Shown: piece by piece, positions 1 through 8,833 of the stretch
Layout of the letters: every line of letters begins with the position of its first letter
Position numbering within the stretch: the stretch's first letter is position 1
Origin: Rathayibacter rathayi
Lineage (GTDB): Bacteria; Actinomycetota; Actinomycetes; Actinomycetales; Microbacteriaceae
Assembly (NCBI RefSeq): GCF_004011095.1
Contig: NZ_CP028129.1
Span: forward strand, 620,001 to 684,000
Reading direction: 5' to 3'
DNA: 64,000 nt
The notes under the pieces: model-generated
What the model was told of the DNA's origin: nothing
The model's input: only the letters and a program-made list of their open reading frames with translations
Databases searched by the model: none
Program-made: the position numbers and the translations under genes

Positions 1-351
1 TGTGGGACCGGCGGGGCGAAGACTGGGTGGGGTTATAAGCACATCCGGGGGGAGCACGAGCGGAACTGGCAGGATGAATTCGACGCGGCGCGAGCGGCGG
101 GTTGGGATCCGAGGAACGATCGGATGGAGTCCTGGGACGATCTGATGTCCTTCTCCACGGGGCAGGCCATTCGCTATCCTGAGTTCCGCGGTGGAAACAC
201 TGTCAATAAGAGTCGTTGCGCGGTGAGTGAGGTCATTTTCTATCGTGTCAATTCCGGAGAGCGCGTGTATTCCTTTAGAGTACGCTCCGCCTGGGCGAGT
301 GATAGCGACCGCTTGATTACCAGTTTCCCCCAGAAAAAGGAGATTTGCTAA
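1..351 (+). CDS. C-terminal toxin domain of a probable polymorphic toxin (partial, 5' end outside window)
   Basis: The frame is open from base 1 to a TAA at 349-351, giving at least 116 residues, so only the C-terminal end of a larger protein is visible. Seen: an early GWGYKHIRGEHERNW stretch and a closing DRLITSFPQKK stretch. A Gly-x-x-His-Ile start and an Arg/Thr-rich last strand are typical of small RNase toxins of the barnase-EndoU-colicin-RelE (BECR) type; that fold assignment is inference. Base composition and codon use from about 180 to 400 are clearly more AT-rich than the rest of the window, a sign of recent transfer. The downstream gene starts at the base after this stop codon, as expected for a toxin/immunity pair. 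An alternative is an unrelated accessory protein end. Confidence 0.6.
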   Translation, partial: CGTGGAKTGWGYKHIRGEHERNWQDEFDAARAAGWDPRNDRMESWDDLMSFSTGQAIRYPEFRGGNTVNKSRCAVSEVIFYRVNSGERVYSFRVRSAWASDSDRLITSFPQKKEIC

Positions 352-660
352 ATGAACGATAATTTCCGGGAAGTGCGATTCTTCCCCGACCTAACCGCTT
401 CCTTTTGTCTCTGGGCGTCGAAGGTGGAGAACATCACCCCCACGGCGACCGAGCTCGGTGCGAGCCAGGAGCTCGAAGACAGGATCACGGCGTGGTATCA
501 GGTATGGGAGGACCAACGCCCTTGGGACGGCGGCTTCACTTCGCCCGACGTCGAACGCACCTGGGAAGAGGAGGGCGACCGGATCGTCCTCGAGCTACGG
601 CGCGAACTCGAAGGAACGGGAATCACGATCGTCCCGCGCTTCGGCGGCAAGCTGACCTGA
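352..660 (+). CDS. Probable immunity protein of the upstream toxin
   Basis: A 102-residue, acidic, Trp-rich cytosolic protein without signal peptide or membrane segment. The ATG directly follows the TAA of the toxin gene, and an AAGGAG ribosome binding site lies inside the toxin 3' end (about 336-341), so the two are translationally coupled. Small acidic proteins in this position usually bind and neutralise the toxin domain. I do not recognise a named Imm family. The amino-terminal part keeps the AT-rich composition of the toxin end, while the 3' half is GC-rich. The role rests on context and size, not on a recognised domain. Confidence 0.55.
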   Translation: MNDNFREVRFFPDLTASFCLWASKVENITPTATELGASQELEDRITAWYQVWEDQRPWDGGFTSPDVERTWEEEGDRIVLELRRELEGTGITIVPRFGGKLT

Positions 661-735
661 CGAGCGCGACGCGATCACGCACTCGGGTGCGCGGGCCGCA
701 CGAGGATCAGCTGCCGAAGGAGCGTCCGAGCCCGC

Positions 736-1179
736 TCATCGCTCATCCGCCGCTCGCGCGAGCACGTCCACCGCGTAGCCGTAGCCCGCGATGCCCGCCC
801 CGACGATCACCGCGACCGCGATGTCCGAAAGGTAGGAGTGCTGCCGGAACGATTCGCGCCGGTGCACGTTGCTGACGTGCACCTCGACCATCGGCAGCTC
901 GGTCGCGAGCACGGCGTCGCGGATGGCGATCGAGGTGTGCGTGTAGGCCCCCGCATTGAGCACCACCCCCAAGGCGGTGCCGCGCGCCGCGTGCAGCCGG
1001 TCGATGATCGCGCCCTCCGAGCTGCTCTGGAAGGCCTCGATCGCCAGGCCGTGGCGCTCGGCGGCCTCGGCGGCGAGCGCCTCTGCGTCGGCGAGGGTGT
1101 CCGAGCCGTAGAGTTCGGGCTCGCGGGTGCCGAGCAGGTTCAGGTTCGGGCCGTTGAGGACGAGGATCGGCAGCTTCAC
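736..1179 (-). CDS. aroQ: Type II 3-dehydroquinate dehydratase
   Basis: Converts 3-dehydroquinate to 3-dehydroshikimate in the shikimate pathway (cytosolic dodecamer in the family). The 147-residue length is typical. Seen: N-terminal [14 protein letters not shown] motif, catalytic Tyr24 in ELYG, Asn75 in the NAGAYTH motif, and the EVHVSN motif with catalytic His101, followed by FRxHS. It stands alone between the accessory toxin pair and pckG, about 90 bp from the pckG stop and in the same direction. The start ATG at 1179 is the only sensible one, as the conserved motif begins five residues later. Confidence 0.96.
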   Translation of the reverse strand: MKLPILVLNGPNLNLLGTREPELYGSDTLADAEALAAEAAERHGLAIEAFQSSSEGAIIDRLHAARGTALGVVLNAGAYTHTSIAIRDAVLATELPMVEVHVSNVHRRESFRQHSYLSDIAVAVIVGAGIAGYGYAVDVLARAADER

Positions 1180-1268
1180 GCTCCGACCCTAGCGCCGGCC
1201 GTCCGCGCGAGTGGGAGCGGCCCCCGCGGGCCACAGGGTGTCCGGCCGGAACCGGCTCGGTTCGGGGG

Positions 1269-3155
1269 TCAGACCGCCAGCGGCAGCTTCTCGGCCAGCA
1301 GGCGCAGCCGGAGGGCCTGGAGCTCGGCGGTCAGCTCGGGCGGCAGCCGGTCGCCGAACTGCGCGAAGAACTCCTCGGTGAGCGTGCACTCCTCCAGCCA
1401 GGCCTCGACCGGGACGGAGAACAGCTCCTCCTTCTGAACCGCGGTCAGCGGGAGCCCGTGCGTGTTGATCGCGAGCGGCAGGTCGCCGAGCGGGCTGCGC
1501 CGCGCCTCCGCCAGCCCCTCCACCCGGCGGACGAGCCACTGGAGCACCCGCGCGTTCTCGCCGAATCCGGGCCAGAGGAAGTCGCCGTCCGCGTCCTTCC
1601 GAAACCAGTTCACCTGGAATACGGCGGGCGCCTTCTCGCCCAGCTCGGCGCCGATCGCCAGCCAGTGCGCGAAGTAGTCGGCCATGTTGTAGCCGCAGAA
1701 GGGGAGCATCGCGAACGGGTCGCGGCGCAGCTCGCCGACTGTGCCCTCTGCGGCGGCGGTCTTCTCGGAGGCGATGGTCGCCCCGAGGAAGACGCCGTGC
1801 TGCCACGAGGTGGCTTGCGTCACCAGCGGCACGTTGCTCGCTCGGCGACCGCCGAAGACGATCGCGTCCAGCGGCACTCCGTCGTGGGCGTCCCAGTCCG
1901 CGGAGAGCGACGGGCACTGTTCGGCAGGCGCGGTGAAGCGCGAGTTGGGGTGCGCCGCGGGGGTGCCAGATGCGGGCGTCCACGGCTGCCCGCGCCAGTC
2001 GGTCAGCCGCTCAGGGACCTCGTCGGTCAGCCCCTCCCACCACACGTCGCCGTCCTCGCGGAGCGCGACGTTGGTGAAGATCGTGTTGCCCCACAGTGTC
2101 TGTACGGCGTTCGGGTTCGAGCTCTCCCCGGTGCCGGGAGCGACTCCGAAGAATCCGGTCTCGGGGTTCATCGCCCAGAGCCTCCCGTCCTCGCCGCGGC
2201 GCATCCAGGTAATGTCGTCGCCCAGCGTCTCGACTCGCCAGCCGGGGATCGAGGGCTGCATCATCGCGAGGTTGGTCTTGCCGCACGCGCTCGGGAACGC
2301 CGCGGCTACGTGGTACCGACGCCCCTCGGGGGAGACGATGCGGATGAGCAGCATGTGCTCGGCGAGCCAGCCCTCCTGACGACCCATCGCCGAGGCGATC
2401 CGCAGCGCGAAGCACTTCTTCGCCAGCAGGGCGTTGCCGCCATAGCCGGAGCCGAACGAGACGATCTCGCGGGTCTCGGGAAACTGAGTGATGTACTTCA
2501 CCGCGTTGCACGGCCAGGCGACGTCGGCACGGGTGACTCCGTCGGCGTCGCGGAGGGGCTGCCCCACGGTGTGCACGCCGCGCACGAACGCGGTGTCCTC
2601 GGTGAAGGCGGCGAGCGGCTCGGAGCCGACGCGCGCCATGATCCGCATGTTGAGCACCGCGTAGGGCGAGTCCGTGACTTGCACTCCACGCTGCGAGAGC
2701 GGCCCGCCGACCGGGCCCATCGAGAACGGGACGACGTACAGCGTCCGCCCGCGCATCGCGCCGTCCAGGAGCGGAGCGAGTTCGGCCTTCATCGCGGCCG
2801 GCTCGCGCCAGTTGTTGGTGGGCCCGGCGTCGGCCTCGTCGGTTGTGCAGATGAAGGTGCGCTCCTCGACCCGGGCGACATCGTCAGGGTCGGTGCGGGC
2901 GAGGAACGAGCCGGGCCGCCACTCCGGGTTCAGCGGGAGGAGCGTGCCGGAGGCGACGAGTCGCTCGGTGAGGCGGTACCACTCCGCGGGGGAGCCGTCA
3001 CTCCACTCGATCGCGTCGGGCTTGAGGATCGCGGCGATCTCGCGCACCCAGCGGCGGAGGGCCAGGGGCGCGGGCGGCACAACGGGCGCGGGGACGATGG
3101 TCGGCGCAGTCAAGCTGCTCGGCTCGAGTCGGACGGTGTTGCTGAAGATGCTCAT
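1269..3155 (-). CDS. pckG: Phosphoenolpyruvate carboxykinase (GTP)
   Basis: Makes PEP from oxaloacetate with GTP at the entry to gluconeogenesis. The protein has about 628 residues, close to other actinobacterial enzymes. Seen: the GTP-binding loop with the reactive cysteine (FPSACGKTNLAMM), the kinase-2 metal motif (GDDITWM) and the NSRFTAP loop. I choose the ATG at 3155 (MSIFSNTV) because GTGGAG lies just upstream on this strand; an in-frame ATG at 3182 would add nine residues without a clear binding site. It is divergent from a RamB-like regulator whose start is about 200 bp away, and this shared promoter region suggests control by carbon source. Confidence 0.96.
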   Translation of the reverse strand: MSIFSNTVRLEPSSLTAPTIVPAPVVPPAPLALRRWVREIAAILKPDAIEWSDGSPAEWYRLTERLVASGTLLPLNPEWRPGSFLARTDPDDVARVEERTFICTTDEADAGPTNNWREPAAMKAELAPLLDGAMRGRTLYVVPFSMGPVGGPLSQRGVQVTDSPYAVLNMRIMARVGSEPLAAFTEDTAFVRGVHTVGQPLRDADGVTRADVAWPCNAVKYITQFPETREIVSFGSGYGGNALLAKKCFALRIASAMGRQEGWLAEHMLLIRIVSPEGRRYHVAAAFPSACGKTNLAMMQPSIPGWRVETLGDDITWMRRGEDGRLWAMNPETGFFGVAPGTGESSNPNAVQTLWGNTIFTNVALREDGDVWWEGLTDEVPERLTDWRGQPWTPASGTPAAHPNSRFTAPAEQCPSLSADWDAHDGVPLDAIVFGGRRASNVPLVTQATSWQHGVFLGATIASEKTAAAEGTVGELRRDPFAMLPFCGYNMADYFAHWLAIGAELGEKAPAVFQVNWFRKDADGDFLWPGFGENARVLQWLVRRVEGLAEARRSPLGDLPLAINTHGLPLTAVQKEELFSVPVEAWLEECTLTEEFFAQFGDRLPPELTAELQALRLRLLAEKLPLAV

Positions 3156-3356
3156 GCTGGCTCCACTTTCGGCGGTTGTCATCGACGGGGTGGGGAGTCA
3201 CCGGCCGCAGCCGGGGAGTCACCGGCCGTGGCCGGGAGGGGCGCTCGGTGGCGCCTCAAGCCAGGATGAAGGAGGATCGGGGGATATTCCCGGCGCAGAG
3301 GGCATCAAGAACCGCCCTTTTTGCGCTTTCGTCACAACCGATCGCTGGAGCTCGCC

Positions 3357-4817
3357 GTGACTGATCCCTCAACCCCCGCCGTCGGCTCCGACGCCGCGCT
3401 GCTCGGGCAGCGCCTGCGTCACTTCCGCACCCGCCGCGGACTCACCCTCGGGCAGCTCGCCGAGCGGGTGGACGTCTCGGGGAGCCAGTTGTCGCTGATC
3501 GAGACCGGCCGACGCGAGCCGCGGCTCTCCCTCCTCCAGCGCCTCGCCGCCGCGCTCGGCGTCGAGCTGGCGGCCCTGCTCTCTGACGAGCCGCCGAGCG
3601 AGCGGGCCGCGCTCGAAATCGAGCTCGCCCGGGTGCAGAAGGGCTCGCTGTACCGCTCGCTCGGCCTCCCGGAGTTCAAGGTCAATAAGGGGCTGACCAC
3701 TCCGGTGTTGGAGGCGTTCCTCGGCGTCTACCGCGAACTCGCCCGCCGTCGCAGCGAGGCGAGCGCCACCCCGGAGGAGGCGCGCCGGGCGAATACGGCT
3801 CAGCGGCTCCAGCTGAGCGAGCGCAACTCCTACCTGCCCGAGATCGAGGAGGTGGCGGGAGAGATGCTGCGCACCGTCGGCCACCGCGGGGGAGCGCTGA
3901 CCCACAGCTCCGTCTCGAAGATGGCGCGGCACCTCGGATTCGAGATCATCCACGTCGGCGATTTGCCGCACTCGGCCCGCTCCGTGATCGACCTCGCGAA
4001 CGGTCGGATCTACCTCCCGCCCGCCTCGATCCCCGGCGGGCACGGCTTGCGGGCGCTCGCGCTGCAGGCGATGGCGCATCGCCTCCTCGGCCATGAGCGC
4101 CCCATGACCTACGCCGACTTCCTCCGCCAGCGTCTCGAAATCAACTACTTCGCCGCCGCCTGCCTGATGCCGCTGGAGCCGGCCGTCGCGTTCCTGCAGG
4201 AGGCCAAGCGGGAGCGCGACATCTCCGTCGAGGACTTCCGCGACGGCTTCGGCGTCACCCATGAGGCCGCCGCCCTGCGCTTCACCAACCTGCTCACCTC
4301 CCACTTCGACATCCGGATGCACTTCCTGCGGGTCCTCGGCGACGGCTCGATCCAGAAGGCGTACGAGAACGACGGGCTCCCGCTGCCGACGGATGTGACC
4401 GGAGCTGTCGAGGGCCAGGTCGTCTGCCGCTACTGGTCGGCGCGCTCGGCGTTCACCCGCACCAACCGGACCACCGAGTACTACCAGTACGTCGATACAC
4501 CCGCCGGCACGTTCTGGTCGGCGTCGCAGACCGGTACGACCGCGACGGAGGAGTTCTCGATCACCGTGGGCGTCCCGTTCGCCGAGGCCCGCTTCTTCCG
4601 CGGCCGCGACACCGACCGCCGTGAACTCTCCCGCTGCCCCGATGAATCCTGCTGCCGGCGCCCACCGTCCGATCTCGCCGCGCGCTGGGACGGCAACGCT
4701 TGGCCCAGCGCCCGCCTGCACGCGCACGTCCTCGCGCCCCTGCCCTCGGGCACCTTCCCCGGCATCGACGACGCCGAGGTCTACGAGTTCCTCGACACCC
4801 ACGCCCGCGAGCCCTAA
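3357..4817 (+). CDS. XRE-family regulator of the short-chain fatty acid (ScfR/RamB-like) type
   Basis: About 486 residues. An N-terminal Cro/C1 helix-turn-helix (roughly residues 12-65, with the LGQLAERVDVSGSQLSLIE recognition region) is followed by a long C-terminal domain with the IrrE-peptidase-like core typical of RamB and related regulators; in the ALQAMAHRLLGHE region the classical HExxH zinc motif is not intact. A late Cys-containing segment (CPDESCC) is present. RamB proteins control acetate, propionate and glyoxylate genes in corynebacteria and mycobacteria. Divergence from pckG suggests it controls gluconeogenesis here; that target is inference. The GTG at 3357 is chosen for its GGAG site six bases upstream; an ATG at 3321 would add twelve residues with no such site. 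Confidence 0.85.
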   Translation: MTDPSTPAVGSDAALLGQRLRHFRTRRGLTLGQLAERVDVSGSQLSLIETGRREPRLSLLQRLAAALGVELAALLSDEPPSERAALEIELARVQKGSLYRSLGLPEFKVNKGLTTPVLEAFLGVYRELARRRSEASATPEEARRANTAQRLQLSERNSYLPEIEEVAGEMLRTVGHRGGALTHSSVSKMARHLGFEIIHVGDLPHSARSVIDLANGRIYLPPASIPGGHGLRALALQAMAHRLLGHERPMTYADFLRQRLEINYFAAACLMPLEPAVAFLQEAKRERDISVEDFRDGFGVTHEAAALRFTNLLTSHFDIRMHFLRVLGDGSIQKAYENDGLPLPTDVTGAVEGQVVCRYWSARSAFTRTNRTTEYYQYVDTPAGTFWSASQTGTTATEEFSITVGVPFAEARFFRGRDTDRRELSRCPDESCCRRPPSDLAARWDGNAWPSARLHAHVLAPLPSGTFPGIDDAEVYEFLDTHAREP

Positions 4818-4846
4818 CCCCCCTCCCCCTCCCCTCCCCTCCCCCT

Positions 4847-4909
4847 CCGCGAGATGCCACTTACGACGCCTTTCCCCGGCGTGTCTTCGTCATAGGTGGC
4901 ATCTCGCGG
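4847..4909. repeat. Palindromic interspersed repeat, copy 1
   Basis: A 63-bp element whose ends are perfect 14-base inverted repeats (CCGCGAGATGCCAC and its complement), with a weaker inner hairpin. Three further copies with the same ends lie at 5847-5907, 23128-23185 and 29218-29280. It separates the RamB-like regulator from the DUF559 gene. It could act as a terminator, but there is no U-tract and the recurrence argues for a REP- or MITE-like mobile repeat. Confidence 0.85.
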
Positions 4910-4946
4910 CGGGGGCTGTGGAGAACTCGAGCGGGGAGGGTAGCGG

Positions 4947-5840
4947 ATGGGGGACCCTGCGGGCATGAGCGAGCAGCAGCATTCCGGAGTGGTCAACGCG
5001 TCGACGAGTGGCGCGTCGCGGCACGACCTTGTCCGCGACTACCCGGTCGCCGTCTTCCGTGGTGCACGTTCGGTTGTGGAGCCGCTGGACTTCGACGAGC
5101 GGATCGCCGCATTCGCGGCTGTGATGCGGCCGGGGGAGTTCTTCTCTCACGGCACGGCGGCGCACCTGCTGGGTCTGCCGGATCGGAGGAAGACGGCGAC
5201 GACTGCGCTCGACGTCGCGGTCGCCCCGCCGATGCGCGCCGCGCGTCGCGTGGGCGTGCGCTCGCACCACCTCTGGGACGAGGCGGTCACGGTCGTCCAC
5301 GCAGCCCACCCGACGGCCGATCCGGCGTCGACGTTCTGCCACCTCGCCGCGTCGAGGACTCTCGACGAACTCGTCGTCCTCGGCGATGCTCTCGTTCTGC
5401 CCGACGAGGAGGGGACCCGTCGGGGACTCCGCGTCGACCTCACGATCCTGGCCGAGCGCGCCCGGAGCTTCCGCGGGCGGGGCGGGCGCCTGGCCCGCGA
5501 GGCAGTCGGCTTGGTGCGGTCAGGGTCGGAATCCCCTCGCGAGACACTGCTGCGACTACTGCTTCTGCGAGCCGGACTTCCGGAGCCGGAGCTGAACGTA
5601 GAGCTGTTCGATGCTGACGGGCTCTTCGTCGCCCGCGTGGACATGCTCTACCGACTCGAGCGCGTCGTTGTCGAGTACGACGGCGATCAGCACCGTACGA
5701 ACCGGGCGCAATACGAACGGGACATTGCCCGGATCGAAGCGATCGAAGCGCTCGGCTACCGAGTCGTCCGGGTCCGCGCTTCCGGTCTCCTCGCGCCTGA
5801 CGCGACCATCGCCCGGGTCCGCCGCGCCCTCGCCGTGTGA
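4947..5840 (+). CDS. DUF559 (PD-(D/E)XK nuclease-like) domain protein
   Basis: About 297 residues. The N-terminal half resembles the AbiEi-like region common in actinobacterial proteins of this type (GEFFSHGTAAHLLGLP). The C-terminal half carries the Vsr/DUF559 nuclease core: VDMLYRLERVVVEYDGDQH supplies the D...EYDG-x-H metal site, followed by YERDIARIEAIEALGY and a closing strand RVVRVRA. The biochemical role of such proteins is unknown; type IV toxin-like or repair functions have been proposed for relatives. It is bracketed on both sides by copies of the palindromic repeat (4847-4909 and 5847-5907), with the right copy starting only seven bases after the stop. A second ATG at 4965 is a possible start. 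Confidence 0.8.
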   Translation: MGDPAGMSEQQHSGVVNASTSGASRHDLVRDYPVAVFRGARSVVEPLDFDERIAAFAAVMRPGEFFSHGTAAHLLGLPDRRKTATTALDVAVAPPMRAARRVGVRSHHLWDEAVTVVHAAHPTADPASTFCHLAASRTLDELVVLGDALVLPDEEGTRRGLRVDLTILAERARSFRGRGGRLAREAVGLVRSGSESPRETLLRLLLLRAGLPEPELNVELFDADGLFVARVDMLYRLERVVVEYDGDQHRTNRAQYERDIARIEAIEALGYRVVRVRASGLLAPDATIARVRRALAV

Positions 5841-5846
5841 CCACCC

Positions 5847-5907
5847 TCGCGAGATGCCTCTTATGACGTCGACACGCCGGGCGGATACCGCACAAGTGGC
5901 ATCTCGC
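5847..5907. repeat. Palindromic interspersed repeat, copy 2
   Basis: A 61-bp copy with terminal inverted repeats CGCGAGATGCC and complement. The left shoulder continues TCTTATGACG as in copy 4, while the right shoulder reads AAGT as in copy 1, so the arms are imperfect. It lies between the convergent DUF559 and SorC-type genes. Confidence 0.8.
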
Positions 5908-5924
5908 GGAGAGGGACGAGCGCG

Positions 5925-6923
5925 TCAGCCGGAGATGAGGGCGCGGGCCGTGCCTTCGTCGAGGATGAGATCGGTGATCAGGCCGGCGGCGAGGGCACCG
6001 CGCAGGCCCGGCAGTTTGGAGGCACCGGAGACGACGCAGATCCGGCGTGACGCACGGCGAACGGTCGAGAGGTCCGGACCGCTTGCACGTTCGTTCATAG
6101 GGATGTCGTCCCAGCTGCCGTTGGAGCGGTAGAACACCGTCGCGACGTCGCCGACGACGCCGGAGCCACTGAGCGAGGTGAAGTCGCTCGGCTCCAAGTA
6201 GCCACCGATGTACACCTTCGAGGGGACCGCGGCGAATGGCGACCCGAGGCCGAACAGCGCCACGTCCATCCGCTGCTGCAGCTCGAGGACCCGGCGGGTC
6301 GAGCGTTCGCGCCACACCGCCTGTTTGGTGGTCGGGTCGTCGAAGAACGCCGGCACCGGGAACTGCTGTACCTTCGCGGCGTAAGCGTCACCGAAGCGGC
6401 GCAGGATCTCGCTGGAGTAATTGATGCCGGTCGTCTCGGTGTTGCCCGCGCCGTTCAGCTGCACGATCTGGGTGTTGTGGGTCTCTTTCGCGATCAGGTG
6501 ACGACTGATCGCGCTCATCGTCGACCCCCAGGCGATGCCGACGATCATGTTGGAGTCGATGAACTGCCCGAGGATCCGCGCCGCGGACAGCGCCACCCGC
6601 TCCAGCCGATCAATCTCGCTGGTGTGATCCGGCACCGGCACGATGTGCGCGGTGATGTCGAAGTGCGCGCGCACCTCGGCCGAGAGGGCGCTGGCCCGGT
6701 CGAGGGGGGAGCGGATCTGGATGTCAACCAGACCGGTCGCCCGGGCATGGGAGAGCAGTCGCGAGACGGAGGAGCGCGACGTATGCAGCTCGTGCGCGAT
6801 GGCGTCCATCGTCAGGTCCTGCATGTAATAGAGCTGGGCCGCCCGCAGCGCGTCGCGCGTCTTGTCGGGATGGGTCGCGTGGGTCGTCTCGTCGAGTTCG
6901 ACGACCGGTCTCACCGGGGTCAT
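5925..6923 (-). CDS. SorC/DeoR-type sugar-binding transcriptional regulator
   Basis: About 332 residues. An N-terminal helix-turn-helix (LTMDAIAHELHTSRSSVSRLL, around residues 35-55) is followed by the SorC sugar-phosphate-binding domain, with GIAWGSTM (phosphate loop) and VALFGLGS motifs. The family binds phosphorylated sugars or polyols. Divergence from glpD suggests that it controls the glycerol genes, with glycerol-3-phosphate or a related compound as ligand; this is inference from position. The ATG at 6923 has GGGAG six bases upstream and is preferred over 6938. An inverted repeat in the divergent region (6953-6979) is a candidate operator. Confidence 0.88.
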   Translation of the reverse strand: MTPVRPVVELDETTHATHPDKTRDALRAAQLYYMQDLTMDAIAHELHTSRSSVSRLLSHARATGLVDIQIRSPLDRASALSAEVRAHFDITAHIVPVPDHTSEIDRLERVALSAARILGQFIDSNMIVGIAWGSTMSAISRHLIAKETHNTQIVQLNGAGNTETTGINYSSEILRRFGDAYAAKVQQFPVPAFFDDPTTKQAVWRERSTRRVLELQQRMDVALFGLGSPFAAVPSKVYIGGYLEPSDFTSLSGSGVVGDVATVFYRSNGSWDDIPMNERASGPDLSTVRRASRRICVVSGASKLPGLRGALAAGLITDLILDEGTARALISG

Positions 6924-6952
6924 TGCCACTCCCTGCACGGATTTCCACCCGT

Positions 6953-6979
6953 CTTGACCGGATGTGTTGTCGGGTCAAG
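6953..6979. promoter_or_regulatory. Inverted repeat between the SorC-type regulator and glpD (candidate operator)
   Basis: CTTGACC at 6953-6959 and its exact complement GGTCAAG at 6973-6979, separated by 13 bases, lie in the 155-bp divergent intergenic region. Each arm also reads TTGACC, a good -35 element, in opposite directions. Whether it is an operator, a pair of -35 boxes or both cannot be told from sequence alone. Confidence 0.45.
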
Positions 6980-7078
6980 GATGGCCGTATTCCTCTGCGA
7001 AATCAATCGTCCATCTCCGTGGTGCACGCTGGCGCGGGGGCCTCGACGACACCCCTACGACACGAAGGCGAGTACGAA

Positions 7079-8833
7079 GTGGCACAGTCCGACGGAACTC
7101 CCGGAAACTCCGCTCTGCGTGAGAGCGTCGCTGCTCTCCGCGACAACCCCCGAGCCACGGTCCTGGTCATCGGTGGTGGCATCAACGGCATCGGGACCTT
7201 CCGCGAACTCGCGCTGAACGGCGTCGACGTCGCCCTCGTCGAGCGCGGTGACTACGTCTCCGGTGCCTCGAGCGCGTCCAGCCACATGATCCACGGCGGC
7301 ATCCGCTACCTCGAAAACGGCGAGTTCCGCCTCGTCAACGAGGGCGTGCACGAGCGCAACGGCCTGCTGAAGATCGCTCCCCATTACGTGAAGCCGTTGC
7401 AGACGACGATCCCGATCTATTCGACGTTCTCGGGCATCCTCGCCGCCCCCCTGCGCTTCCTCACCCACAAGTCGGGCAAGCCGCAGGAGCGCGGCGCGCT
7501 GCTCATCAAGGTCGGCCTCACCCTGTACGACTTCTTCTCCCGCGACGGCGGCACTGTCCCGCGCCACCAGTTCCACGGGCGGAAGCGCTCGCTGAACGAG
7601 CTGCCGCAGCTCGACCCGAAGATCAAGTACACGGCCACCTACTTCGACGCCTCCGTGCACGAGCCGGAGCGCCTGGCGCTCGACGTGCTGCACGACGCGC
7701 TGATCGGCGGCAAGAAGGCCCGCGCGGCCAACTACGTCGAGGCCGTCGGCGCCGACGAGAAGGGTGTGGTCCTGCGCGACCGCGAGTCCGGCGAGGAGTT
7801 CACCTTCGCGGCGGACGTCGTCGTCAACGTCTCCGGCCCCTGGACCGACTTCACCAACACCGCCCTCGGCACGAGCACCACATTCATGGGCGGCACCAAG
7901 GGCTCGCACATCGTGCTCGACAACCCCGAGCTGGTCGAGGCCTGCGAGGGCCGCGAGATGTTCTTCGAGCACAGCGACGGCCGCATCGTCCTCATCTACC
8001 CGCTCAAGGGTCGCGTGATGGTCGGCACGACCGACATCGACGCCGACCCCACCAAGCCCGCGGTGTGCACGGAGGAGGAGATCGACTACTTCTTCGAGCT
8101 CGTCAGCCATGTGTTCCCGGCCATCCCGGTGAACCGTTCGCAGATCGTCTTCAAGTTCTCCGGCATCCGCCCGCTGCCCCGTCACGACGACGAGGCGCCC
8201 GGATTCGTCTCCCGCGACTACCGCATCGAACCCTCGACTCTGCCCGGCAACGGCTCGCCCGTGCTCAGTCTGGTCGGCGGCAAGTGGACGACGTTCCGCG
8301 CCCTGTCTGAGCACCTCTCCAACGAGGTTTTCACACGGATCGGCGTGACCCGTCGCGTCTCGACCGTGAAGACCGCCATCGGAGGCGGCAAGGGCTTCCC
8401 GCGCACCGACGCGTCCCGCGCCCAGTGGATCAGCCAGCACCGCTCCAGCCTGTCTTCGGCCAGGACGGGCCAGCTGCTCGAGCGCTACGGCACCCGCGCC
8501 AAGGAGGTCATCGAGGCGCTGGTCGACGGCCACGACGAGGCGCTCACCTTCGATAAGGACTTCACCACTGGCGAGGTCCGCTACCTCGCGCAGCACGAAA
8601 GCGTCGTGCACCTGATCGACTTGGTCATGCGCCGCACCAACCACGCCTTCACCGGTGGCTTGAGCCGCGAGCTCCTCGAGGAGCTCGCCGAGCACACCGG
8701 AGCCGTGCTCGGGTGGGACGACGCCACGCGAGTGTCCGAGGTCGACGCGACCATCGCGCACCTCAAGGAGTACAACGGCGTTGATGTCGGGGGCACCTCG
8801 GTGCAGACGCCTACGGCGGTACCTGTCTCCTGA
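7079..8833 (+). CDS. glpD: Glycerol-3-phosphate dehydrogenase (FAD, respiratory)
   Basis: Oxidises glycerol-3-phosphate to dihydroxyacetone phosphate at the membrane and passes electrons to quinone. About 584 residues, normal for actinobacterial GlpD. Seen: N-terminal FAD loop VLVIGGGINGIGTF, SGASSASSHMIHGGIRYLE substrate/flavin motif, GGKWTTFR near the end of the DAO domain, and the helical C-terminal domain. The GTG at 7079 is chosen because GAAGGCGAG precedes it and the conserved part begins about 27 residues later; the longer open frame from 6923 runs through the promoter. First gene of a glpD-glpF-glpK cluster facing a SorC-type regulator. Confidence 0.93.
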   Translation: MAQSDGTPGNSALRESVAALRDNPRATVLVIGGGINGIGTFRELALNGVDVALVERGDYVSGASSASSHMIHGGIRYLENGEFRLVNEGVHERNGLLKIAPHYVKPLQTTIPIYSTFSGILAAPLRFLTHKSGKPQERGALLIKVGLTLYDFFSRDGGTVPRHQFHGRKRSLNELPQLDPKIKYTATYFDASVHEPERLALDVLHDALIGGKKARAANYVEAVGADEKGVVLRDRESGEEFTFAADVVVNVSGPWTDFTNTALGTSTTFMGGTKGSHIVLDNPELVEACEGREMFFEHSDGRIVLIYPLKGRVMVGTTDIDADPTKPAVCTEEEIDYFFELVSHVFPAIPVNRSQIVFKFSGIRPLPRHDDEAPGFVSRDYRIEPSTLPGNGSPVLSLVGGKWTTFRALSEHLSNEVFTRIGVTRRVSTVKTAIGGGKGFPRTDASRAQWISQHRSSLSSARTGQLLERYGTRAKEVIEALVDGHDEALTFDKDFTTGEVRYLAQHESVVHLIDLVMRRTNHAFTGGLSRELLEELAEHTGAVLGWDDATRVSEVDATIAHLKEYNGVDVGGTSVQTPTAVPVS

